This document shows, in pieces, positions 1-9,739 of a stretch of DNA of 64,000 nt. Within the stretch, counting starts at the first letter, position 1. Each line of letters starts with the position of its first letter. Origin of the DNA: Oenanthe sinensis. Lineage: Eukaryota > Streptophyta > Magnoliopsida > Apiales > Apiaceae. Position numbers and translations under genes: made by a program. The notes beneath the pieces were generated by a model that searched no databases, was not told the origin of the DNA, and saw only the letters and a program-made list of their open reading frames with translations. The stretch is from contig CM053800.1 of assembly GCA_028671895.1 (NCBI GenBank), positions 10,065,886 through 10,129,885 on the forward strand. Reading direction: 5' to 3'.

Positions 1-98
1 GTTTTCACTGATTACTTGCATGTCATTTATCACTGATAGTTACACACTGCTTTTTAGATTTTGGAAGTTATTTATAACTGATATTTCTCTCCTTACAG

Positions 99-2060
99 CC
101 TCTTGATGGATTACTGGGAACTCAGGTGACTACTCCTGTGGGATATTCTTTGCCTTTGACCCAGAGTGTACCCATACCCTCTGCACAGGCCCTTCATGTT
201 CCTGGTAAACAAGCAGTCCCTTGCATTTTTTTCCAGCAGGGTTACTGTTTAAAAGGTGATTTATGTCCCTTTATGCATGCACCATACTCCTCCAATGATA
301 AAGTTGCTCAGTTGGGAGCAGCTACCCCTGTTACTGAATTTCAATCATTTAAGAAGACTTTTGGTGGACTTCAGAAACCTACACAACAACAGAAGATTTC
401 ACAAAATAATATCCGAAAACCTGTTGAGGTACCTGTCCAAGTAAAGTCAGTAACTGAAACAGAAAGGGCTCTGTTGAGGAATGGAGTTACCACAAACAAA
501 ACCCTTCCAGTGCATGCAGGCCTAGATGATGAGCTTCCTAGGTATAAACCAGCAAATGTTCATTCTGCGGTTACCGGGAAGTCAGCTAGGTCAAATCGTA
601 ATCAACAGGTTGATGTACTAGATAATCAAGGAATTTTGAATGGTAAAGATGCTGATGAATTCTCAAGGGATCATTCACCTGGATTTGATGTACTTGTGGA
701 TGGTGAACTTGGAGAATCTGACTATTATCAGAATGAAGATCAATTTAGAGGAACAAGAGGTCATGATGAAAGAATTTTGAACCCTCTTAATGATTATGAA
801 ATTGATCAGATGTCTGATTACCATTCAATAGCTGATGGTGATAGAAATATGTATAATGACCCACGTGGTTATGACTCATACGACCATTATGGCCAGAAAG
901 AGCACAGAGTGTCACCGGAGAGGATGTTAGCAGGATCAGCTCATTTAGAAACTAGACGACGCCCCATAGCTGACAGGCCTGATCGCACTGATGAATCAGA
1001 CCTACGTCATCATTTATTGAAGCAAAAGAGGGGTGATATTTCGAGATCCGTTGTTAGCCATACTCGTTCCCGTGAAAATCGTTTTGATGATCGTATTTAC
1101 CGGCCTCCTCAAAGGGATCATATGCGTGCACGTGAAAGTGTGATTAGCAGTCGACTGCGTGGAAGAATAAAGATTCCAGGGAGATCGACTTCTCCTGATA
1201 ATAGAACTGGTTCATGGTCAGAAAGGGAAACTGATAGAGGCAGGCTTAGGGGCAGATTATCACCAGAAAGGCTACAGGGAAGGCTTAAAGAGAGAATAAA
1301 AGGAAGAGTGCAAGAGGAACTTAATAATGAAGACAGAAGTATCAGAAATTCACGTATGAATCTGGAGTCTAAAAACAATATAAATGAGAATGGTGCCCAA
1401 TTTGCTGGTCCTAAAAGCCTGTCGGAACTGAAGGTCGGGAAGAGTGAGAGGAATGAGCATCATGTAAATGATCAACAATTACTTGGGAAAAGAAAATATC
1501 CAAAACTGGACGGAGCTCCTCAACAGGGTGAAGGTGATATCTCATTTGAAGGGCCCAAGCCGCTAAGTGAAATTCTAAAGAGAAAGAGAGGTGGTGCATC
1601 AGCTGATAATGAGAATGGTAGTACTTCAAGGAGTAATAATGATAATTATCGCGAGGAAGCTAATGAAAGTTTGATGATTCCCGTGGACACTGAAAAGACT
1701 AAGGATGTTGTTACCTCTCTACCTGAAGGGAAAGCCAGTCTTGTTCAAAGGAACAAGGAGGAATCCGAGCCTGCGGCAGCTGACATCAGTGAAGCAGGTG
1801 AAAAGGTGAAATTAACTTTTGGCCAGTCATCTTTACAGTCGGAGACTGAAGAAGGTATCATTGGTGATGAAGTAATGGAGGATCCCGAGCCTGAAGCATA
1901 TGAACAGGCAGAAGGTTACTCTGACTACGAGCAGGCTGATGGTGAAGATTACAATCTAGAGGAAGGTGAGCACTTGGATCCTGAGGATGAATATTATGAA
2001 GAAGAAGAAGAAGAAGATGCAGATGACTTTGCAAAGAAAATGGGAGTTACTTATTTATGA
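99..2060 (+). CDS. CCCH zinc-finger protein, last exon (5' part outside window)
   Basis: Terminal coding exon of a nuclear-type CCCH zinc-finger protein. The acceptor AG lies at 97-98 after a pyrimidine-rich tract, and the frame is open from 99, so the exon continues an upstream exon outside the window; the GTG at 126 is not a start. Counting from that GTG, one finger is visible as C33-x7-C41-x5-C47-x3-H51 in the context GYCLKGDLCPFMH, the form seen in ZC3H11A-like and plant C3H proteins that bind RNA. The rest is hydrophilic, with Arg/Gly-rich RGR repeats near 340-400, two copies of a GPKxLSE motif near 430 and 475 (the second running into ILKRKR) and a strongly acidic tail before FAKKMGVTYL. 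The likely role is RNA binding or mRNA processing/export, inferred from the finger. The ortholog might be Arabidopsis C3H17-like, but I do not claim the symbol. Confidence 0.85.
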   Translation, partial: PLDGLLGTQVTTPVGYSLPLTQSVPIPSAQALHVPGKQAVPCIFFQQGYCLKGDLCPFMHAPYSSNDKVAQLGAATPVTEFQSFKKTFGGLQKPTQQQKISQNNIRKPVEVPVQVKSVTETERALLRNGVTTNKTLPVHAGLDDELPRYKPANVHSAVTGKSARSNRNQQVDVLDNQGILNGKDADEFSRDHSPGFDVLVDGELGESDYYQNEDQFRGTRGHDERILNPLNDYEIDQMSDYHSIADGDRNMYNDPRGYDSYDHYGQKEHRVSPERMLAGSAHLETRRRPIADRPDRTDESDLRHHLLKQKRGDISRSVVSHTRSRENRFDDRIYRPPQRDHMRARESVISSRLRGRIKIPGRSTSPDNRTGSWSERETDRGRLRGRLSPERLQGRLKERIKGRVQEELNNEDRSIRNSRMNLESKNNINENGAQFAGPKSLSELKVGKSERNEHHVNDQQLLGKRKYPKLDGAPQQGEGDISFEGPKPLSEILKRKRGGASADNENGSTSRSNNDNYREEANESLMIPVDTEKTKDVVTSLPEGKASLVQRNKEESEPAAADISEAGEKVKLTFGQSSLQSETEEGIIGDEVMEDPEPEAYEQAEGYSDYEQADGEDYNLEEGEHLDPEDEYYEEEEEEDADDFAKKMGVTYL

Positions 2061-2927
2061 ATGAGGGGAGACTGAGAAATAAGATTACTATGTCCCTAGC
2101 TTGCCTTGAGTGGAACCTGCATACTGGTTTGGGTTGGTTGGATCTGCAACAGAGTCATTGTGATGCTTAGAAGTATATTAAAGTCTTTTTTTCATGTACT
2201 AATAGAATACTTACCCATGCATTTATGTTTTGATTGCATGGGAAGATTTTAGCTTGCAGCCTTTTTGCCATTTAAATTGGTCAAGTGTGCCTGCAGAGCT
2301 CGTGATTTTATATTTAAATAGTTTCAATAAGAAACGATTTGATGCTACTTCTTTTATTGGTTGCTGCATTATTTATTTATTATTATTTTTTTGCCGACTT
2401 TGGTTGGTGCATTTTAGTACTATAGTTGTTCATTTTGGCTTCGGATTTAAATTCTCGGCTCAAGGCATGGCATTTCTCTTGTTTGTTTTTTCACAATAGG
2501 TCCTTTTTTTTCATGAATCTTAATCTCAATCTTGATTGTATGCTTCAAGTGGTTAAATACATTGTCTTTGTGTTTGAACTTGATGATATACGAGAGAATT
2601 GGGTACCGGCTACAACTCCTTGTTGAATTTAAGGAATCAATATTTTTATTATTGATAATAAATTGCAAGCATCTATCTTTTACCAAGCATAAACTTTAAA
2701 TCCTTCACTTGCTTGCAATTGCATAGGCTTATGTTAAGTTAATCTCATTTTTTTCCTCTGAGAAATCTAGAGCACCAGCAATATTTACAGTTTTCACATA
2801 TCGAATATGCTTCAACCAATTAGCTAGTTATTTCTTGAAAATGCAAATGATATTTTATTATAACATTTTTCTTCAAGCAACTAGTATTTTGCCTAAAGAC
2901 AATGCTGGCATTCAATCTAAATCTAGT
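2061..2927. other. 3' UTRs between two convergent genes
   Basis: About 870 bp between the stop of the CCCH gene and the stop of the remorin gene on the other strand. It is AT-rich with no credible coding frame. It should hold the 3' UTRs and poly(A) sites of both genes; no single poly(A) signal stands out. Confidence 0.5.
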
Positions 2928-5540
2928 TTAAAGAGACCAACGAATGCAGAAATACGAGGTTGGTATTTGACCAGTTCTGCGGAAAAACTCTGCTTGCTTT
3001 GCTGTTTTGGAAACTTGGCGGCCCATTCTTGATTCTGCCGCTGCCAGCTTCTTTTCAGCTTTGGTTCTGGCAGCTGCTAGCTGGTCCTTAAGCTTATCGT
3101 GTGCTCGGCTTCTCATCCTTTCTACCTCGACCTGAAGGTAAAGACAAGGAAGATATAATTATGTCATTTAATATGCACACATGTCTACTTAATTATTGTT
3201 CTGGTCTCTTTTTTTGCTATTGCAACATGTTATGACAATTAACACAAATAATAAAATCAAGCACATAAGAACACCAAGGACTAGGTGTGGAAGTGCACAT
3301 TAAACCAAAAACAAAAAAGCCCCTGGAGACAGTTAAACACACAAGTCTAGTAGGACTAATAAAGCATAAACCTCACCTCGATTTTTTTCATCTTTGCTTC
3401 AGCCTTTGCCTTCTCAAGATTTTCCCATGCCTGTATCTTGATTTCCGAATGTTTGAATCTGCAAAAAATGTAAACATCAGTCTGTTCCTTTTTACTACAA
3501 TGATATAGGAACCAATCATAGTCAATGGTAGTACCGAATGCAAGTTAAGCTTATAAATAAGATTGATCCGACACTAAGGTTATCCCTTTGAATCTGGGGT
3601 TACTATAATTTGTACTACATCAATACAAAATACTATATATGCATAAATGAAATGAAAGGTTGGTGCCAAATAACCTGGACATATACTTGGCTTTCTCTTC
3701 CTCCTCCCAAGCTTTTGCACGTTTCTCAATCGCACTTTGTGCTGGTTGTTCCAATTCTACATTTTTCAGCAAAGTCGATGCATCCTTGTCCTCTTCTTCT
3801 TTGCTAGCCCAGGCAGCAATATTCATCTTACCTAGTTGAGTTCCAAGAAGCATTATCTCCCTTCTAGTTTTCATTTGTACCTCCTTCTCAGATAACTCTG
3901 TTCTATTCAGATCCAACTTGTTGCGTGCAGAAATAACTTGAGATAATGTCAATGCACCTCTTCTTGGAGTTTGTGAAGAGGTTGGACTAGACTTGGGGCT
4001 CATTGCCCTGACAGGAGTTCCGGTCCTGGAAGGTTCTCTGCTACTAAAAGGACTCATTTCTGTGCCCATATCTCTCATTGAGACGGATCTAGCTGCTGCA
4101 AGAGGTGAAGCAATGGAATTTGCACAGTGGATGGACAATGGTGAATTATGTTGACTTAGATTAACTGCCAAAAAACACAAGTTTAGCAAAACTCCATATA
4201 TTTATAAAGTAGAATAATATATCGCAATAGGCATGATCGCTGCTGAAGTCACAGAACAAAAAGAAAATCTGGTTTTGTACTTTAATAATTACTACATTCT
4301 CTATTCAGTGTAGATAGTATCATAAACTGGCCTAACACAAACACCTTTGCCTAAATGAAACTATAAACCAGTACGAATGAAGTCTTACATGTTTTGTCAG
4401 AACAGTTATCAACCATAAGCACTGACTTGTTATAGGAATCAGGAACTAGATATGCATCACTTTCCCAATTAATAAGTTTCTGTGCCCCAATTTTCTTGCT
4501 GGCGTGGCTCAAATCCATCCACTTTGTATCTGGCTCATCAGAAGAAACCATTGGAACTCCCGCAACAACCTTTGTTGATGTTTGCCGGCTTCCATAGCCA
4601 AAACTACTGTTTCTCTGTGATCCAACTCCACTATGTTCCCGTGGCTTCTTGTTCTTGGACCCGTTGGATGTGGGGCTAACTATCCACTTCTCAGCATCAT
4701 CCCATTTTGAAGGTGCTGTTTTTGAGAAAGGAGTTAACGGAACTATCTTTGGAGATCGCTCTGAATTCTGAACCTCAAAGACCGATGATGATACACTCAT
4801 ACCATCAATCCAACTATCATAACAAGAAAAATTGTCGTCTATAGACCTATTTCTTGAATCGAAAAAAGAATGTTCTTTCATTCTAAGGTCTCCAACCATA
4901 TTTATTACCTCTGCTTCAGAAACAAACTTGAAGTACTGTATCTAAATGCTTTTAACTTAAACCATGATTACCTGATCATAGAAAATTATTGTTTTTTGCA
5001 TTAGCATTTGTTCACAAATCAACAACCAAGATTATGTACGTAAACCAAGAACACTATACTTAAACTTTTCTGGATGAAAAGAGTGAATTGGGATAAGAGG
5101 AGAATGTTTGTAGGCAATTTTTGTATTAGTGTAGCAGAAGGCATTATATTTTTAGTATGCTGAGGTCCCACTTCCTCTTACATTATTAATCCTATCAGTA
5201 AACCAAGCAGAAAACAAGAAACTTATTTCCCGGACTAGCAGTTCCACTGACAAGTTTCCCGTAATTCTTAAGCCATTAAAAAACATATCACTAGAGCATA
5301 TAATATGAAGTATGTCTTCGTCGTAATGATCAAATATCTACTTGTTATCCGATTACTGATCCCAACCCTTAAAGCGGGTTATTAATAAAAAAAATACGGA
5401 TAAAACTACCTAAGATACACGAACTTAGCATTTAAGATGAAATAAAAGGGTAACAAAATATATTACCAGAGGCACTGATCGCAGAACATTGAGAAATCTT
5501 CTTGTTGCAATGGCTTTTACTTGCTTCAGCTTCTTCTGTG
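2928..5540 (-). CDS. Long remorin family protein (5' exon not identified)
   Basis: Membrane-nanodomain scaffold protein of the remorin family. Five exons join in frame on the minus strand: 5540-5467, 4910-4389, 4164-3675, 3458-3377 and 3131-2928, giving at least 456 residues. All listed introns are GT-AG. The Remorin_C region is spread over the last three exons, with AIEKRAKAWEEEEKAKY, then IKIQAWENLEKAKAEAKM, then MRSRAHDKLKDQLAAARTKA and a tail with RRTGQIPTSYF. This is the amphipathic coiled-coil that ends in the membrane anchor. The long N-terminus, with APSKWDDAEKWI and Ser/Pro-rich stretches, marks the long remorin groups rather than the short symbiosis/virus-movement groups. No ATG lies in frame in the first listed exon, and a TGA sits just upstream of it, so a further 5' exon is needed; I did not find it before the MITE at 6357. 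The gene may be intact with a distant first exon or may be 5'-truncated. Confidence 0.85.
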
Positions 5541-6356
5541 CTGCTTATTTTATATAACACTCTTCAGTTCATTCCATGAAAAAACCACCTTTTACTAGAA
5601 ACAAGTGAAAAAGAACATTTTACACAATAAAATTAATTATTTTACCTGTGCCCAATGAAAAAAATGGATAACAGATAAAAAGTGACAGAGAAAAGTGCAA
5701 GACAAAAAAAGTGATTGGTCAGGAGTGATTTTGCAGTTGTATTGGAAGTTATATTGATCCTGTGGATTTGACTTTTCAATTAAATGTTTTTAGTATAATT
5801 TTGACAATCATAAACAAAAAGTAAAGTGTCTGTTGCTTTATTTCTTTTATTGAGAAAAAGATTGTTTTAAAAAAATTTATAATTAAGAAAAGGATTGAAT
5901 TTAATTAATACTTGACTTTTGACCGAGATAGTACAAGTAATAAGGGTTTATCTTATGTCATCCTAGTCCGGTTCGACTTTGCCTCGTTTCGAAAATTTTC
6001 GTAAGCTGAATTATTTAAAAATTTAAAAAATAAATAAATTAATACTTGACTTGTATTAAGGCCCGAAGCTCCGAGACCAGCTACTTTGTTTCTGGATGCT
6101 TTCATCCTCTCTCTATAAGAAAAAAAACTACAATGGCTTGCTGAGCTGAATTATTGGACACACAACACACTATATGTACATGCATGTATATGTACAAGAA
6201 TATGCGTTTATGTAAAAAAGTGTGGTATAGATTCTTGATTGTTCTTTCTGAGGTCTGTAATTGTCCAAATTGGAGACAAAGAGTAGCTCGACTAGTTTGA
6301 CTCTACGTGTATCGTCACCTTCTTCAACGTTCGTACTCTCCTGTCTATACTCTTTA
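5541..6356. other. Upstream region of remorin gene
   Basis: AT-rich sequence between the first recognised remorin exon and a MITE. The remorin promoter or first exon would be expected here or beyond. A short Ser-rich open stretch on the plus strand at 6261-6356 stops being plausible where the MITE begins. Nothing else is recognised. Confidence 0.4.
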
Positions 6357-6944
6357 GGCCAGGTTTATTTTATAAGAATAAATAAGGGATATAATTATGA
6401 TTCTTTAAATTTTTTAATCATGTGTTTGTTTTATAAAAATTTATTTGGGATTAGAATAAGGATTATAATATTTTGAAATATTAATCACTTGTTTATTTTC
6501 ATCTAACAAGAAATAAGATTATAATCATCTTTAATACTTGTTTGGAGGAGGTATTGTTTAATACTCTCTAACAAGTCATTTTTGAAAAGATTATAGGCGC
6601 CATTTGGGATTCCTTAAACATTTAAATTTCTTGATGCTTGTTTGAAATTTTCTGCGGGATAAATGCAACTACTGATATCCTTAATTTTATTCGTGATGGT
6701 GTTCATGATGGTGAGTTTCAGATTCAAAAGATGGATATTCTTAATTTATTTTCTTTCACCGGAGTTAATTGAGGTACAAAGTCAAGCTAATGACTTTAAA
6801 AGAGTGCTTCTTGGGAGTCAACCCAAAGTAATTATTTTTATATATTATTGTATTTTTTTTAGGACATTAGATTTTTTTATTTTTGTTTGTGTTTTTACTC
6901 CTACAAGGTGCCTTGATGAATTTATTTGAAGGGTTTCAAGTAGG

Positions 6945-6993
<49 letters not shown>

Positions 6994-7286
6994 AGAAGAA
7001 GCTTTGGTGTTCAATTCATGTGGGTGGGATAACATGATACTGTCAACATATCAAACAAACAAAGGATTAGAAAATTTAAAGGATAATAGTACAGTTCATA
7101 TGTTAATCACTCAAAACAAACATAGAATTATAATTTAAAGGATTATAATCCAATCCTAATCTAAATTTTTCGGAACAAACATAGTATTGAATAATTTAAA
7201 GGATTATAATACTTAGAGATAATAGTGAATGATTATAATAAATGGATACTAATATTGAGATTATAATCCCATGAAAAAATATGGTC
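6357..7286. mobile_element. PIF/Harbinger-type MITE with internal insertion (copy 1)
   Basis: The left end reads GGCCAGGTTTATTTTAT, and the right end is its diverged inverse ending in GGTC. Both sides are flanked by TTA, the 3-bp TWA duplication typical of PIF/Harbinger (Tourist) elements. The body is closely related to a second copy at 37483-37964. Relative to that copy it carries about 450 extra bp between roughly 6592 and 7045, including a TA microsatellite, so another sequence has inserted into it. It encodes no transposase. Confidence 0.75.
6947..6988. repeat. (TA)n microsatellite
   Basis: About 21 uninterrupted TA units, inside the extra segment of the Harbinger-type MITE. Confidence 0.95.
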
Positions 7287-7707
7287 TTAAAGTTTAAATC
7301 GGTCCCGAAATTTTTAATATTATACACGTATTTTAAATTGTATGAAAAATATTTTGTATATTTTTTTTATAAAATAAGAAGAAGTTACAAATGAAGTAAA
7401 CTCTCGTAATAAAATTGTGCCTTATATCTTTAATAAATCTTTTGGAATCTCTGAAGTCATTAGCTTTCCTGCTAAAATGCAGATTAATAATTTTTATTGT
7501 ATTTAAAAATTTTGTAAATGAAGATAGTTTCTACATCTACTAACTCATTAAGTTGTGAATATCTTCGATGCATGTATAGGAAATTCTTGTTGAATTATTG
7601 ATGAATTTTCAAAATATAATAAAATGTGACGTCATGTGTGTACTATACCCAGCAGGCCAAAACGAAAGTCTAGGGTCCAAAGCAACAATATTTAAAGAGT
7701 AAACCGG

Positions 7708-7925
7708 GTCTGTTTGGCAACAGTTTTTTTCCGGAAATAATCCCTTATTTCCGGAAAAAAGTAGGAATGTATGTACTTTTTCTGAAAATAAGTAACTTAT
7801 TTTTTATTTTGAAGATAATATTTGATTTTAAAATTCTAAAAAAATATTTATCTTTTAAAAAAATATGAAAATATGTAAAAAAAAAAATATGTTACTTATT
7901 TTAAATTTAAAGAACCCCAAACGCC
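7708..7925 (+). mobile_element. Small MITE, copy A of an inverted pair
   Basis: About 215 bp beginning CTGTTTGGCAAC and ending CCCCAAACGCCC, with an AT-rich core containing GTATGTACTTTTTCTGA. The same sequence, inverted, is found at 44207-44430. Short length, GTTTGG-type ends and lack of coding fit a MITE; the superfamily was not determined. Confidence 0.6.
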
Positions 7926-8102
7926 CACATTATCAACCTAAGCCGGGGGTGTAAAGTTTGGGCCAGAAAGAAAAGTGAGGGAACAGTCCAACACAGATAT
8001 TATAATACAGATCTGAAACCCAACATGGAGGTCCACAGGGCCAGGGGGTGCATGATGGTTTGGTATAAATTTGAGGATCTCGAGGGACGAAATTACTACA
8101 AA

Positions 8103-8796
8103 TAGGGCTGAGTAAAAAATAACCAAATCGACCGGATCGGATCGGATCGGACTGATCAAACCGCTTTTTACGGTTTTTTAAGTGGTTTGGTTTGATTTAG
8201 GTTTAATTTAAATAAAAACCGTTATTTTCCGGTCCGGTCCGGTTTTCACTTCTAAACCGACTATTAAGACCGAACCGGACCGCTACAAATATATATTATT
8301 ATATATATATGTATATAATATAAATTTATTTTACATTTACCTATATTTTGCCTTATATATATATAATTTTATTTTGCATAATATTTCTTCTAGAATTAAG
8401 ATTGCTAGTCTGCTCCTGAAATGCATTTTTTTTTGTTTTGCATAATACTAATATGGTCATTTGAGCACATATTAGTATTTTCGTAATGTAGTAAACTAGT
8501 AATGTATGTACTAAAATTGACATACTTTTTTACAGTATGGTGCCACTGGATATAATTCAACAAGGGTTTTTTTATGCCTAAAATTATCATATTTTTTTAT
8601 GCCTAAAATTATCATATTAAATAGTTTGGTTTAAAATCGTAACCGATCGAATCAGATCGTTTAATTGCGGTCTGGTTCGGTCTGGTCCAATATCTAAACG
8701 GTCTAGTCCAAGTTTGAGATATGAAAAAACCGCTACTAGTGGTCTGGTCCGGTTTAATCGTTAAAAACCGACCGAACCGACCGTTACTCACCCCTA
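8103..8796. mobile_element. hAT-type MITE rich in CGGTTCGGT-like words
   Basis: Ends are TAGGGCTGAGTAA on the left and the inverse of TAGGGGTGAGTAA on the right. They are flanked by the 8-bp direct repeats ACTACAAA (8095-8102) and ACTACAGA (8797-8804), as expected for hAT insertion. Subterminal parts are packed with CCGGTCCGGTCCGG and GATCGGATCGG words around an AT-rich centre. No transposase is present, so it is a non-autonomous element. Confidence 0.85.
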
Positions 8797-9052
8797 ACTA
8801 CAGAATAATGCGTATAGAGAGTCGTTTGATGCATACTCCTCATCGTACTCCTTAGTCCCAAATTAGTAGTGACTTTTTAAAAAAAATTGTCTCATAATAT
8901 ATATTTATTATCTCTTTTTAATATAATTTTATAAGTAAATTTTCAAAATAACCTTTTAACTAAAGTATTAGTACTAGTATTGGTGATTAATGTAATATAA
9001 TTAGTATCACTCAAATTATACATTGAAATTATTTCAATTAATATAATTAATA

Positions 9053-9091
9053 CTAGATTAAACCCGTGCAAAGCACGGTTCTTATCTATAC
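9053..9091 (-). mobile_element. Helitron 3' terminus (short side, split by a copia element)
   Basis: Read on the minus strand, the hairpin CCGTGC-TTT-GCACGG is followed 7 nt later by CTAG, and the next base is T. That is the 3' end signature of Helitrons (hairpin, then CTRR, insertion before T). The element would continue to higher coordinates but is interrupted at 9092 by the Ty1-copia insertion and resumes at 20724. A second terminus with the same sequence lies at 33443. The 5' TC end is not located. Confidence 0.65.
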
Positions 9092-9635
9092 TGTTTCCCA
9101 GAATAATCAATCTATTACAGAAGGGGGTTGAATGTAATAGTGCCTGTAAATCGATTATGAACACAAGTATATAGAATGGAATACTGTTTTGTATTATTAA
9201 TGATCTTGAATACAAAACTCTCTCAAAAAATAATGTTCTTAAGAGCTGCTAGGTTATATAACTATTGCTTAATGAATTCGACATTCAATTATAACCTATC
9301 TATGTGTTTATATAGACACAACTACAACTACAAATACAATTACAAAACAGATTATGATAAGAATAGCTTTAATAAGGTAATTAGACTTGCACTTGAATTC
9401 CTTCTTACTATCCAAATCAGACTCTGATTTGTCTGTTTCCTTTTCTGGTAGACTCTGAAGCTAAACTCTGTCGGTTTGTCATTCTCTGATTTGAGCATTC
9501 TCTGTTAGAGTAAACTCTGATTGAGTATTCTCTAATAGAGTAAACTCTGACCGACAGCTTCCTTAAACTCTGATGATGTCAGCATAAACTCTGTTTAGTA
9601 TTTTCTGACAATCATCAGTGTTTGCATTCCTAACA
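9092..9635 (-). repeat. 3' LTR of element 1
   Basis: 544 bp. On the element sense strand it contains a TATA box TATATAAA (complement of 9307-9314). Several AAACTCTG and ATTCTCTGA words on the plus strand crowd its last 200 bp. Confidence 0.95.
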
Positions 9636-9650
9636 ATCTCCCCCAATTTA
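9636..9650 (-). other. Polypurine tract of element 1
   Basis: On the minus strand AAATTGGGGGAGAT lies immediately before the 3' LTR, the expected primer site for plus-strand DNA synthesis. The same tract follows the LTR of element 2 at 59580-59594. Confidence 0.8.
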
Positions 9651-9739
9651 TGCTTTAAGAATTAAAACATAAATTTCACTTATGATGTCAGAAATACAAG
9701 ACAAATGCATCAGAATTTGTTTACCTTTTTTTTTTAGAC

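Noticed and set aside
126..128. GTG as start of the CCCH protein
   Set aside because: The frame is open upstream to a good acceptor at 97-98, so this is an internal valine.
6663..6929. 88-codon plus-strand frame
   Set aside because: It lies in the extra segment within a MITE, is hydrophobic from AT-richness and has no recognisable domain.
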